A stretch of DNA of 19,456 bases, from NCBI GenBank assembly GCA_964539515.1, contig CAZIJO010000104.1:1-19456 (forward strand), given 5' to 3'. Positions 1 to 7,401 of this stretch are shown in pieces (within the stretch, counting starts at the first letter, position 1; the number at the start of each line of letters is the position of its first letter). This stretch comes from JADLHS01 sp964539515 (GTDB lineage: Bacteria > Verrucomicrobiota > Verrucomicrobiia > Limisphaerales > JADLHS01). A program made the position numbers and the translations under genes. The notes beneath the pieces were generated by a model. The model was not told the origin of the DNA. It ran no database searches and saw nothing but the letters and a program-made list of their open reading frames with translations.

Positions 1-213
1 AACGACGATTCGCTGCACTATCTCTCCACCGAAGGCATGGTGGCCGCGACGGGCTTGCGGAAGGAGAATTTCTGTCTGGCGTGTTGGGATGGCGATTATC
101 CGGTGCCGTACGATCCGGCGACCGACAAGGAGATCATGGAGCGCCGGCGCAATCGAGTGGAAACCCTGCGCGACTCGCTACCGAAGGACGGCAAACAGAT
201 CCGCTTGCTGTAG
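1..213 (+). CDS. purF: Amidophosphoribosyltransferase, C-terminal end (partial)
   Basis: This frame is open from the first base of the window and stops with TAG at 211-213, giving the last 70 residues of a protein whose start lies outside. It contains the PurF C-terminal pattern LHYLSTEGMVAATG followed by FCLACWDGDYPVPYD, which matches the FC-x-AC-x-G-x-YP signature at the end of bacterial glutamine PRPP amidotransferases. PurF transfers ammonia from glutamine to PRPP in the first committed step of purine synthesis, in the cytoplasm. The catalytic cysteine and the PRPP site lie in the missing N-terminal part and cannot be checked. The Lys/Arg-rich tail (ERRRNRVETLRDSLPKDGK) is normal for the end of this family. 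Confidence 0.9.
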   Translation, partial: NDDSLHYLSTEGMVAATGLRKENFCLACWDGDYPVPYDPATDKEIMERRRNRVETLRDSLPKDGKQIRLL

Positions 214-223
214 ATTGGCCGCT

Positions 224-237
224 GCCCGCTGGCGGGC
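224..237 (+). other. Short GC-rich hairpin after purF
   Basis: GCCCGC and GCGGGC form a perfect inverted repeat around a 2-nt centre (or a 5-bp stem with a CTGG loop), 10 nt after the purF stop. No T-run follows, so it is at best a weak terminator or an mRNA 3'-end stabiliser. Confidence 0.3.
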
Positions 238-319
238 GACGAGCAAACGACGAAGTGGTGATCCGGCCGGGTGGAGATAAGGTTTGCAGGCCTTCCGGCT
301 CTTCCGCCATGCTCGGTTC

Positions 320-3037
320 ATGCATCATCAGTGGAAGGCGGGCAGAAACGCGACCGGCTGGCTCACTCTGACCATAATTATTCTCGCCGGCTGTCGGACG
401 CAAGAACACCCGGGAGGGGATGGGCCCACAACCGCTGTGGTCGGCCGGCTCGGTGAAAACCGATATTACACGCCCGCCAATCAACTCCTCACGCCGACTG
501 GCCTGCAGGTTGAATTGCCTGACCTGCGACCGCAGGCGATTGCCCTCAGCCCGGACGGCAAGTGCCTCGTCACCGCTGGCAAGACGCCTGAGTTGGTGGT
601 GGTTGAACCCGCAACCGGAAAAATTTGCCAACGCGTCACCCTCCCTTCGGACAGCGATAAAGACCCGGCGCCCGATGCGGTTTCAACCCATATGTTGAAG
701 CCGGATAGCGAAGGGCAACTCAGTTTCACCGGTCTGATGTTTTCGCCAGATGGAGCACGGGTTTACCTCGCAAATGTCAATGGCAGCATCAAGGTGTTTG
801 GTGTCGATCACGGTACGAATGTTGCCGGGTTGTTCACCATCGCCTTGCCGCCCGCAAACACGCCGGGCCGCAAACCGGAAATCCCGGCCGGCATTGCCAT
901 AGCTCCCGATGGAAAGCGACTCTACGTCTGCGGCAATCTCTCCAATCGTCTGCTCGAAATCGATGCCACCAACGGCCGGTTGTTGCGGACTTGGAATGTC
1001 GGTGTCGCGCCCTACGACGTCGTGTTAGCCCGTGGCAAGGCGTATGTAAGCAACTGGGGCGGGCGGCGCCCCGACGCGCTGAGTTTGACTGGTCCCGCCG
1101 GGCACGGTACTCGCGTACGGGTGGATCCGGTGCGCCACATTGCCAGCGAAGGTTCGGTGTCGGTGATTGATCTGGCCGCAGCCGGAACGACCGCTCCGGA
1201 CACCACCGAAATACTCACCGGCTTGCATGCTTCGGCGCTGGCGTTGTCGCCAAACCAGCGCTGGCTCGTCGTCGCGAATGCGGGCAGCGATACGCTAAGT
1301 GTGATCGACACCCGCACGGATCGGGTAGTCGAGAGCCTTTGGATGCGCCAAAACCCGGCGGACCTGTTCGGCGCGCAGCCCAATGCACTGGCGTTCGATC
1401 CGTCCGGGCACACGCTTTTTGTCTGCAATGGCTCGCAAAACGCCGTGGCGGTGGTTGACTTCAAGCCGGGCCAATCAAAACCGCGGGGACTGATTCCCGT
1501 CGGCTGGTTTCCCGGGGCGATCACGGTGGCCCAGCGTGGCTCGGGCCTTGTCTTGTTTGTCGCCAACATCAAGGGCATCGGCTCAACCAAAAAGTACCAA
1601 GTTGGGGAGAAGGTCGAATACAACTCGCACCAGTACTTCGGTACCTTGTCCCTGATTCCAATGCCGGGTAAACGGGAACTGGCCCGTCTCACCCAGGTCG
1701 CTTTGGTTAACATGCGTCACGGACTTCTGCAGACAGCGCGGCTGCCGGCGCGACCGAATCAACCGCCGCGCCCTGTGCCGGAACGCGTTGGCGAGCCGAG
1801 TGTGTTCAAGCATGTCGTCTACATCATCAAGGAAAACCGAACCTATGATCAGGTATTGGGCGACATCCCCCAGGGCAACGGCGATCCGTCGCTTTGTATT
1901 TTCGGCGAGCGCGTCACGCCCAACCAGCACAAGCTGACGCGCGACTTCGTGCTCCTCGATAATACCTATTGTTCCGGGATTCTCAGTGCGGACGGTCACC
2001 AATGGGCGGACACTGGTATCACCACGGAATATATGGAAAAATCGTTTGCCGGTTTCCCGCGCAGTTATCCTGATGGCATGGAGGACGACGACGTGGACGC
2101 ATTGGCGTATTCACCCGCAGGGTTCATCTGGGACAACGTACTCGCGCACGGTCGGAGTTTGCGCATTTATGGCGAGTTTGCGGGGACAGAAAAGCAGTGG
2201 ACCCTTCCCGGTCGCAAGGGCGGCATCAAGTTTACGGATCACTGGAAGGATTTCGTGAGTGGAGCAGGGGAGATTCGCATCTGGAGCCGTCCCATGATCG
2301 AGTCCATCCGCCCGTATTTGTGCACCAATACCGTCGGCTGGGATATGAGCATTCCGGACGTATTCCGCGCCCGGGAGTTCATCAAGGAATTACGCGCATA
2401 CGAAAAATCCGGCGACCTGCCGAATTTCATCGTCATCTGCCTACCCAACGATCATACCAGCGGTACCAAGCCTGGCGTGCCAACCCCGGCAGCACATGTG
2501 GCAGACAATGACCTCGCGTTTGGTCAAATTGTCGAGGCGCTAAGCAAAAGTCGCTTCTGGAAGGAAACGTGCATTTTTGCAATCGAGGATGACCCGCAGG
2601 CGGGCTGGGATCATGTCAGTGGCTATCGCACGACTGCCTACGTTGTGAGCCCGTTTACCCGGCGCGGGGTGGTGGTGAGCACGCAATACAACCAGACCAG
2701 CTTGTTGCGGACGATGGAATTGATGCTTGGACTGCCTCCGATGAACCAGTTCGATGCGACCGCAACGCCCATGACGGATTGCTTCACGGAAACGCCAGAT
2801 TTCACACCCTTCACCGCGTTGACCAACAACGTGGCACTCGATGAATTGAATCCCGAACCACGGAAGATTTCCGACCCCTTATTGCGAAAACAAGCTATTG
2901 CCTCCGCGCGCCTCCCCTTGGACAAAATCGACGCCTGCCCCGAGGACCTTTTCAACCGCATCCTCTGGCATGCAATGAAAGGCTCGCACGTCCCATATCC
3001 CCTTTGGGCGGTGAACTTGGTGGACGATGACGACTGA
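320..3037 (+). CDS. YncE-type beta-propeller / phosphoesterase lipoprotein
   Basis: This is a two-domain exported protein of about 905 aa. From the ATG at 320 the N-terminus has basic residues, a hydrophobic stretch (LTLTIIILAGC) and a lipobox with the acylated Cys at residue 25, so it is probably a lipoprotein. Residues from about 60 to 470 carry repeated propeller strands of the type ALSPDGKCLVTAG and LSVIDTRTDRVVESL (YVTN/YncE-like). From about residue 495 a phosphoesterase domain (PF04185-like, alkaline phosphatase superfamily) begins with YIIKENRTYDQVLGD. It goes on with SADGHQ, CLPNDHTSG and EDDPQAGWDHVSGYR, the Asp/His/Glu/Asn residues expected for metal binding and catalysis. The combination is known from bifunctional YncE/alkaline-phosphatase family proteins; the substrate is unknown. 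An in-frame TTG at 284 with an upstream GGAG is an alternative start, but it gives an unusually long n-region before the lipobox. No partner genes are adjacent. Confidence 0.85.
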   Translation: MHHQWKAGRNATGWLTLTIIILAGCRTQEHPGGDGPTTAVVGRLGENRYYTPANQLLTPTGLQVELPDLRPQAIALSPDGKCLVTAGKTPELVVVEPATGKICQRVTLPSDSDKDPAPDAVSTHMLKPDSEGQLSFTGLMFSPDGARVYLANVNGSIKVFGVDHGTNVAGLFTIALPPANTPGRKPEIPAGIAIAPDGKRLYVCGNLSNRLLEIDATNGRLLRTWNVGVAPYDVVLARGKAYVSNWGGRRPDALSLTGPAGHGTRVRVDPVRHIASEGSVSVIDLAAAGTTAPDTTEILTGLHASALALSPNQRWLVVANAGSDTLSVIDTRTDRVVESLWMRQNPADLFGAQPNALAFDPSGHTLFVCNGSQNAVAVVDFKPGQSKPRGLIPVGWFPGAITVAQRGSGLVLFVANIKGIGSTKKYQVGEKVEYNSHQYFGTLSLIPMPGKRELARLTQVALVNMRHGLLQTARLPARPNQPPRPVPERVGEPSVFKHVVYIIKENRTYDQVLGDIPQGNGDPSLCIFGERVTPNQHKLTRDFVLLDNTYCSGILSADGHQWADTGITTEYMEKSFAGFPRSYPDGMEDDDVDALAYSPAGFIWDNVLAHGRSLRIYGEFAGTEKQWTLPGRKGGIKFTDHWKDFVSGAGEIRIWSRPMIESIRPYLCTNTVGWDMSIPDVFRAREFIKELRAYEKSGDLPNFIVICLPNDHTSGTKPGVPTPAAHVADNDLAFGQIVEALSKSRFWKETCIFAIEDDPQAGWDHVSGYRTTAYVVSPFTRRGVVVSTQYNQTSLLRTMELMLGLPPMNQFDATATPMTDCFTETPDFTPFTALTNNVALDELNPEPRKISDPLLRKQAIASARLPLDKIDACPEDLFNRILWHAMKGSHVPYPLWAVNLVDDDD

Positions 3038-3084
3038 CCAGGACGGCTGGTGGAGGATGGGGTTGCTTCCGTGGGGCCAGGGCT

Positions 3085-3135
3085 GCCGCCTTTGGGAGAT
3101 TGAAGCGGCGCTTGCAATTCGCGGGTCGGCGACCC
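3085..3135. repeat. Small stem-loops in the intergenic spacer
   Basis: The spacer 3038-3187 is rich in short inverted repeats. GCCGC (3085-3089) pairs with GCGGC (3105-3109), and GGGTC-GGC-GACCC (3123-3135) is a perfect 5-bp stem with a 3-nt loop. Neither is followed by a T-run. The stretch resembles the remains of a dispersed GC-rich intergenic repeat, but no second copy occurs in this window. Confidence 0.3.
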
Positions 3136-3146
3136 ATGCTGGAACT

Positions 3147-3177
3147 GTAACGATTTATCGAGTCCCGTTACGGGGCT
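3147..3177 (+). promoter_or_regulatory. Two mutually exclusive hairpins before the 541-aa gene
   Basis: GTAACG (3147-3152) can pair with CGTTAC (3166-3171). Alternatively AGTCCCG (3161-3167) pairs with CGGGGCT (3171-3177, one G-T wobble) around a TTA loop. The two stems share bases 3166-3171 and so exclude each other. The second ends 10 nt before the ATG at 3188, where a ribosome binding site would lie, and no good Shine-Dalgarno is visible. A role in translation control is only inferred. Confidence 0.3.
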
Positions 3178-3187
3178 GTCGTAATTT

Positions 3188-4813
3188 ATGAATATCAATC
3201 CGGAAACGGACCTTGACTTGGAAAAACTGTTCCTGCCCGCCTGGGCCCAGGGAACCGTCGACGCAAACCGCTACGCCAAATACACCGGCAACGAAGGCGC
3301 ACCCCGCGAACGCCGGGGTGACGATCGCGGTGGTCCACGCCCGCCGCGGCGCGATGGAGCTGCGGGCTCGCGGAATGATCGCCCCGCTGGGCCGCGCCGC
3401 GAAGGTGGTTTTGGCCGTCCGTCGCGCGATGACCGCGGTGGCTCACCCCGGGACGAACGTCGTGGTCGGCCGGAACGTCGCGAAGCCCCTTTGCCGTTGC
3501 CACAGATTTCGGCAGCGCTAATCCCCGATGAGCGGGGTGTTCAGTCCATGGCCCGCCAGGTGAAAATGACCGGTCGTGCGTTTCCGCTTTTTGACATTGC
3601 GTTCTTGATTCTGCAGAAGCCGGAGCGTTATGCAGTCCGCTTGACCGTGGAAAAAAATGCCCAAGGTCAGACGGTGCAGCCTATTTACCTATGCGCGCTC
3701 GATGACACGGTTTGGTTGAGTGAGGAGGAGGCGGTGGCGCATGTTTTGCAAAAACACTTCGCCACCTTCTATCAGGCGGAACGAACGGCGACCGAACCCC
3801 CCAAGGGCGTTTACACCTTTGTGGGCCAATGCGGTCTTAGCGGCGTGGTTCTTGGCCCGCCGAACCATCACGATTACCAGAACCAGTTGCGCAAGTTACA
3901 TGCAGAACGATTCAGCCGCATGCCCTTCGAGGCCTTTAAGTCACGTGTCAAAATTGTTCGCGACGAGGCGGTGGTAAAACAGTGGGTCGAGGAGCAAAGC
4001 TGGAAGACCCAGTACCTCTGCCTTAATGTTCCCGAGCCGCTCACCCTGCCGAACCGCGACGAGGTGGAAAAGCACTTCCGGGCAGCGCATAAGGACACAA
4101 TCATCAAATCGGTCGAATCGCACGTCGTTAGTGGTGTGGCGTGCCGCTCTTTGCGCGGCGGACTGAGCCGCGTGGTGATGCAACTGCTGGCCGATCAGCG
4201 TCGTTTCCCCATGCAGATTGCCACGGCGTTGAGCCAGTCCTTCGCCCATAGCGGCCTGCATTTTTTCAAGGTCAACAAGACGGTTACGCATGTGGCGGTG
4301 GCACGACCGACGTACTTGGATCTCGAAACCACGCCGGTTTCCGAAGGGGTGCGGCGGATCGTGGATTTCATCAATGCCCACCCGAAATGCAACCGGCGCA
4401 AGCTGATTGAAGCGTTGGTCCCGTCCCCCGCGCCGGCACCAATCGCGGCAACGCCAGTCGAAGGGGAGCCAAACCCAGCCGCGGCGGCCACCCCACCCAG
4501 CGTCGAGGAGCCGACGACGGAACAATCGGCGATGATCGGCGACCTTCACTGGTTGGTGCATCAGGGCCACGTTATTGAATTTGCCAGTGGCATTCTCGAA
4601 ACGGCAAAAAAGCCCGCGCCCAAACCGCCGAAACCTGAACCAAAGCAAGAGCCGAAACCGATGGCGGTGGCGTCGCCGCCGGGGAAAGTTTCTGCCCCCG
4701 ATGAAGTTCCAGCCGCCGTCGTCGCCCTGCCCGCCAACCTGTCAGCCACGGAAACTGCGGCTCCGCCATTGCCGGCACCAGCCGCGTCAGCCCCCACGGC
4801 GGAGCCGAGTTAG
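3188..4813 (+). CDS. Unrecognised protein with Arg/Gly-rich N-terminus
   Basis: The function of this 541-aa protein is not recognised. Residues 1-35 (NPETDLDLEKLFLPAWA) look ordered. Residues about 38-98 are an Arg/Gly/Asp/Pro-rich disordered segment with RRGDDRGG, RDDRGG and RDERRGR, similar in composition to the RGG tracts of RNA-binding proteins. Residues about 115-410 form the conserved-looking core with alternating strands and helices. It includes FPLFDIAFLILQKPERYAVRL and CGLSGVVLGPPNHHDYQ. Residues 410-541 are Pro/Ala-rich with one ordered island (IGDLHWLVHQGHVIEFASG), which looks like a winged-helix fragment. There is no signal peptide, no membrane segment and no catalytic motif I can name. 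RNA or nucleoprotein binding is a guess from composition. The gene follows the phosphoesterase gene after 150 nt and is closed by a strong terminator, so it may have its own promoter. Confidence 0.8.
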   Translation: MNINPETDLDLEKLFLPAWAQGTVDANRYAKYTGNEGAPRERRGDDRGGPRPPRRDGAAGSRNDRPAGPRREGGFGRPSRDDRGGSPRDERRGRPERREAPLPLPQISAALIPDERGVQSMARQVKMTGRAFPLFDIAFLILQKPERYAVRLTVEKNAQGQTVQPIYLCALDDTVWLSEEEAVAHVLQKHFATFYQAERTATEPPKGVYTFVGQCGLSGVVLGPPNHHDYQNQLRKLHAERFSRMPFEAFKSRVKIVRDEAVVKQWVEEQSWKTQYLCLNVPEPLTLPNRDEVEKHFRAAHKDTIIKSVESHVVSGVACRSLRGGLSRVVMQLLADQRRFPMQIATALSQSFAHSGLHFFKVNKTVTHVAVARPTYLDLETTPVSEGVRRIVDFINAHPKCNRRKLIEALVPSPAPAPIAATPVEGEPNPAAAATPPSVEEPTTEQSAMIGDLHWLVHQGHVIEFASGILETAKKPAPKPPKPEPKQEPKPMAVASPPGKVSAPDEVPAAVVALPANLSATETAAPPLPAPAASAPTAEPS

Positions 4814-4835
4814 CGCGCGTGAGTATCGCAATGGA

Positions 4836-4868
4836 AAAGGCTGATTCCGTCCACCGGAATCAGCCTTT
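4836..4868. terminator. Bidirectional intrinsic terminator
   Basis: AAAGGCTGATTCCG (4836-4849) and CGGAATCAGCCTTT (4855-4868) form a perfect 14-bp stem with a 5-nt loop. On the + strand the stem ends in TTT and is followed by CTCTTTCCC. On the - strand the mirror stem ends in TTTTCC. It lies between the convergent 541-aa gene (+) and the 136-aa gene (-), so it can stop both. Confidence 0.9.
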
Positions 4869-4911
4869 CTCTTTCCCAATCTATGGCGGCAACAATTATT
4901 GTGCGGCGTTA

Positions 4912-5322
4912 TCAGGTCTTCCCAAAACGCTCGACCAGTCCGGCAAGGCCGGTTTTTGACTCCGGCACTTGCTGGCGGACTTTGAGTTGGCCGAGGATGG
5001 CGTGCCAGCCGATGTAAATCTTATGCCATTGGTTCTCCAGGCTGCGCAATGCGCCTTCACTCATTTCACTCAGGTAACGGAGCGAGGGCGAGTTGCCAAT
5101 GAGGCTGTGAATTTCTTCCTTGGTGGGCGAACTGACCTCCATGCCGGCGAGGATGCGTTCTAGTTCCTGTACCAGCACGCTCTTCATCTCAAGGAAGTGG
5201 GTTTCGTCCTCCGCCCCAAATTTCTTGGCGCGGGCGATGTTGATGAAGTGGTTGAATTGCTTCCAACATTCGAGGTAATTCTCGGTTTGTTGAATCAGTG
5301 GATGCATTTTCTGGTTGCTCAT
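4912..5322 (-). CDS. Unrecognised 136-aa helical protein
   Basis: This is a soluble protein without signal peptide or membrane segment, not recognised. The sequence is amphipathic and almost certainly all-helical, with helices around NYLECWKQFNHFINIARAKK, HFLEMKSVLVQELERILAGM, KEEIHSLIGN and SLENQWHKIYIGWHAILGQL. It ends with a short basic tail. Its ATG (5322-5320) overlaps the TGA of the preceding roadblock-like gene in an ATGA, so the two are translationally coupled. No Shine-Dalgarno is visible, which agrees with coupling. It is the last gene of a three-gene unit starting with a response regulator. A role as a partner or effector of that regulator is an inference from position. Confidence 0.75.
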   Translation of the reverse strand: MSNQKMHPLIQQTENYLECWKQFNHFINIARAKKFGAEDETHFLEMKSVLVQELERILAGMEVSSPTKEEIHSLIGNSPSLRYLSEMSEGALRSLENQWHKIYIGWHAILGQLKVRQQVPESKTGLAGLVERFGKT

Positions 5323-5642
5323 AGATCGAAGGATTTGAGTTTGTGATTGGGGGCGGAGGAGCTCGGGGTCGTGAGAAAAACAAGGGCGCCGCCACGCATT
5401 TCACGGGCGGTCAGGCTTAGGCCCGGATAGTGAACGACAAGTTGATCAAGCGGGAGCTGTGCCGTCTGGGCTTCGCGAAATGTGTCCACCACACAGCGGC
5501 CGATCTCCACGATCAAGGACGGTGGAAAGCTGGACGGCAGGGTGGTCGCTAGCACGCGACCACCGCGGTCCAGACTGAAACTGCCCGAATGCAACTGCAG
5601 CAGCGGTCGGGCGGGTTTCGAGAAAAAGCTCAGGAGTCCCAT
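5319..5642 (-). CDS. Small roadblock/LC7-like protein
   Basis: This is a 107-aa protein read from the ATG at 5642. A longer reading frame upstream exists but would lie mostly inside the previous gene. After a short N-terminus (MGLLSFFSKPARPL) the pattern GSFSLDRGGRVLATTLPSSF, a long helix (LIVEIGRCVVDTFREAQ), paired strands (LDQLVVHYPGLSLTAREMRG) and a closing strand GALVFLTT fit the strand-helix order of a roadblock/LC7 fold. Roadblock proteins act as dimeric platforms or GTPase-activating partners for small GTPases of the MglA type. The assignment is by fold pattern, not by a diagnostic motif. The start overlaps the end of the response regulator gene by 13 nt, and the TGA overlaps the next ATG, so all three genes are coupled. 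Confidence 0.65.
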   Translation of the reverse strand: MGLLSFFSKPARPLLQLHSGSFSLDRGGRVLATTLPSSFPPSLIVEIGRCVVDTFREAQTAQLPLDQLVVHYPGLSLTAREMRGGALVFLTTPSSSAPNHKLKSFDL

Positions 5643-6700
5643 AATGCTAAGATCTTCTTCATCCGGTCGCGGATCTCCCCTGCGCCGATGGTTTGGTGCC
5701 AGCCTACACACAAGCCCGACGGGCCTTTTTGTGCGAGCGCGACATTGCGCTGGGCACCCAGGCCGGTCACTTGCTCCAGGGGGCCCGCCTGCAGAGTGTC
5801 GCCAAGCGTATGAAATCGCTCGAGACTCTGGCGGGTCCAGTTCGCGAGCCGATCGGGGCTTTCTAGGCCGCGGGAATCCACTTTGGTCTCCGCCAAGACT
5901 CGCAGGGCGAATTCCACGCCGTCGGTCTGCGCCAACGCCGTCAATCCGGTGGCATTGCTGCTGGCGGACTGACCCGGCATGGCGTTCACGGACGTGTCCG
6001 TGTTGCTGGATTCGTCGAAGGCTTGCGCTGTCTCGAGCAGCAACGCGTTGTACGATTTGAAAATCGTGCGGGCGCGGCTGGGCTCCGCCGGCAGGAATTC
6101 GAAATTACCAGTGCGCCAGCGCAGGATTTTTTGAAATGCTTCCTCGCCGCGTGCGGCTTCGGTCTCGGCGTCGATCAGCTCGCCGTCGTTGACCCAGATG
6201 CTGCCAACAAAAGGGCCGTTGGTGACGCGCAGGATCGAAGAGCTCTGGGAAATGCACTCCAATTGGACGAGGTCCATCAGGCTCTTGCTTTGCATGCCGC
6301 GAAAACCGGGCTCGGATTCGCGGCCCAGGAGCGATTCGAGGCAGTCCATGAATTGCTTCATTTCCGGCTCGCTGCCCGGCTTGTGCCAGTACAGGTCCAC
6401 TCCGAGCGCGTAGACCCGCGAGCGGAATTGTTCGTCCACGAGGGAGGTCAGGACCACCGTGCGGAGTTCAGGAAATTTTCGACGGACGATGGAAAGCAGC
6501 TGCAGGCCGTCCATCTTGGGCATCTTCAGATCACTGACGAGCAACCGATACGGAGCGGATTCCAACATTGCAATGGCGCGCGCTCCAGATGGGGCGATGT
6601 GGACTTCCGGCTGACTGGGCAGCGAGGTGAAAGTCTCGCGATAGACCTCCAGCAAGTCCGGATCGTCATCTACCAGCAATATCTTGTGCCGCGTTTCCAT
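5630..6700 (-). CDS. Response regulator with PATAN (DUF4388) and roadblock-like domains
   Basis: This is a 356-aa cytoplasmic protein. Residues 5-120 are a CheY-like receiver with the acidic pair D11/D12, phospho-acceptor D57 in SDLKMPKMDG, T85 and K107 (HKPGS), all the residues needed for phosphorylation. Residues about 132-225 match a PATAN/DUF4388 domain: FRGMQSKSLMDLVQLECI, SSILRVTNG, GSIWVNDGELIDAET and RWRTGNFEFLP. A linker rich in Ser/Asn/Thr (230-252) follows. The rest (about 258-356) reads as a roadblock-like domain: GVEFALRVLAETKVDSRGLE, LANWTRQSLERFHTLGDTL, AQRNVALAQ, GLCVGWHQT and a final helix. PATAN regulators are known from cyanobacterial PatA-like proteins and occur in genomes with MglA-type GTPases. 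No DNA-binding domain is present, so output is probably by protein contact. The cognate kinase is not in the window. Confidence 0.88.
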   Translation of the reverse strand: METRHKILLVDDDPDLLEVYRETFTSLPSQPEVHIAPSGARAIAMLESAPYRLLVSDLKMPKMDGLQLLSIVRRKFPELRTVVLTSLVDEQFRSRVYALGVDLYWHKPGSEPEMKQFMDCLESLLGRESEPGFRGMQSKSLMDLVQLECISQSSSILRVTNGPFVGSIWVNDGELIDAETEAARGEEAFQKILRWRTGNFEFLPAEPSRARTIFKSYNALLLETAQAFDESSNTDTSVNAMPGQSASSNATGLTALAQTDGVEFALRVLAETKVDSRGLESPDRLANWTRQSLERFHTLGDTLQAGPLEQVTGLGAQRNVALAQKGPSGLCVGWHQTIGAGEIRDRMKKILALWDS

Positions 6701-7036
6701 TTATTCCGTTCGGTTAGAATCACCGGTTTGCTTTTCGCCATGCGAACTGCTCACCCGGCCTGCTTCGCCCGCTAACAAGCAAGTGGTATTCCGCGCTTGT
6801 GAGTTATGGAATTTTGTGCGCTCTCCAACTGCCGTTTGTTGCCCGATTTCATTGGGAGGATTCCTTCTGCCAAGCCTGCGCGCGCGGCGCAAAACGCAAG
6901 CCAAGGCATTGCGTGAGACAACCAGTCCAGTGATGGGACAAGCCGGTATCGTGGGCGCACTTTAATACCTTCGGCGGCGTTGATGGAGTTTTGGCAACCG
7001 TTCATCGGCTCATAAGTTGTTGCTTCGAAAGGGTCG

Positions 7037-7214
7037 TGTGGACCCGGTGGCGTTTGAGATCTGTGGAAGGACAGAAATTGTGGAATGCTCCGGTTTCTTG
7101 AGGCCCGACGCGCTGGCAGGTGCCTTGATCATGCGCGTTCCCCGGGGTTTTCCCCAGCTTTCATCCACACTTCGGATTGTGGGGGGAGGGCGTAACCAAC
7201 GAAACCGTTGTGGA
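7037..7214. promoter_or_regulatory. Cluster of TGTGGA core sites
   Basis: TGTGGA occurs on the + strand at 7037, 7062, 7079 and 7209, and on the - strand at 7169-7164 (TCATCCACA on +), plus a TGTGGG at 7178. Five hexamers in about 180 bp is far above the roughly 0.1 expected by chance on both strands. The core equals that of DnaA boxes (TTATCCACA). One site matches the 9-mer at 8 of 9 positions, the others at only 6-7. It could be a regulator's operator array; binding is not shown by sequence alone. Confidence 0.35.
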
Positions 7215-7331
7215 GCCCACGTTTTACATACAGCCGCGTGCGGCAAGGTCGTGGCACGGTTGCTGCAAAGGTGAGTTCAAGTCGTAAATGAAATCAGTTG
7301 TGATCTTTCGCGGGACGGTGGCAATTCGGGC

Positions 7332-7350
7332 CGGACAATTTCAATGTCCG
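7332..7350 (+). promoter_or_regulatory. Inverted repeat in the leader of the GTPase operon
   Basis: CGGACA (7332-7337) and TGTCCG (7345-7350) form a perfect 6-bp inverted repeat with a 7-nt centre, 51 nt before the ATG of the 614-aa gene. It could be an operator or an mRNA hairpin; no T-run follows. Confidence 0.3.
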
Positions 7351-7383
7351 ACCGGACTTTGCTGCGGTTGCAAAAAACAAGGA

Positions 7384-7396
7384 AGGTCTAGGACCT
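7384..7396 (+). promoter_or_regulatory. Hairpin beside the ribosome binding site
   Basis: AGGTC-TAG-GACCT is a perfect 5-bp stem with a 3-nt loop lying 5 nt before the ATG at 7402. It overlaps the end of the best Shine-Dalgarno (GGAAGG, 7381-7386), which is otherwise 15 nt from the start. Folding could either mask the site or bring it closer to the start codon. Confidence 0.3.
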
Positions 7397-7401
7397 GAAC
7401 G

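Larger units (their letters stand above)
6701..7401. other. 701-bp divergent intergenic region
   Basis: This is non-coding DNA between the starts of the two divergent signalling arms, so both promoters should lie here. Short frames exist on both strands but have no family resemblance and no convincing ribosome site. No 6S, tmRNA, RNase P or SRP signature was found on either strand. Contents: a cluster of TGTGGA cores (7037-7214), a small UUCG-capped stem near 7165-7183, and two hairpins next to the 614-aa gene (7332-7350, 7384-7396). On the minus strand a weak TTGGAG/TAACTC pair with 16-nt spacing lies upstream of the response regulator; this is low confidence. Confidence 0.6.

Noticed and set aside
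1012..1713. 233-aa open frame antisense to the propeller gene
   Set aside because: It overlaps a clearly coding propeller region and its translation is Arg/Ser/Pro-rich without any domain pattern.
5643..5711. 23-residue N-terminal extension of the 107-aa roadblock-like protein
   Set aside because: It lies inside the response regulator gene in another frame and is Arg/Asp-rich. ATG 5642 gives a compact domain and a typical 13-nt coupling overlap.
6023..6775. 250-aa open frame on the plus strand
   Set aside because: It lies antisense to the response regulator, whose receiver and PATAN motifs are intact.
7037..7214. Chromosomal replication origin
   Set aside because: Only one near-perfect DnaA box is present, the region is not AT-rich, and dnaA, dnaN, gidA or parAB are not nearby. 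It is kept only as a site cluster.
7017..7274. Possible small gene or structured RNA in the divergent intergenic region
   Set aside because: The 85-aa frame has no family resemblance, and signatures of 6S RNA, RNase P RNA, tmRNA and SRP RNA were not found on either strand.
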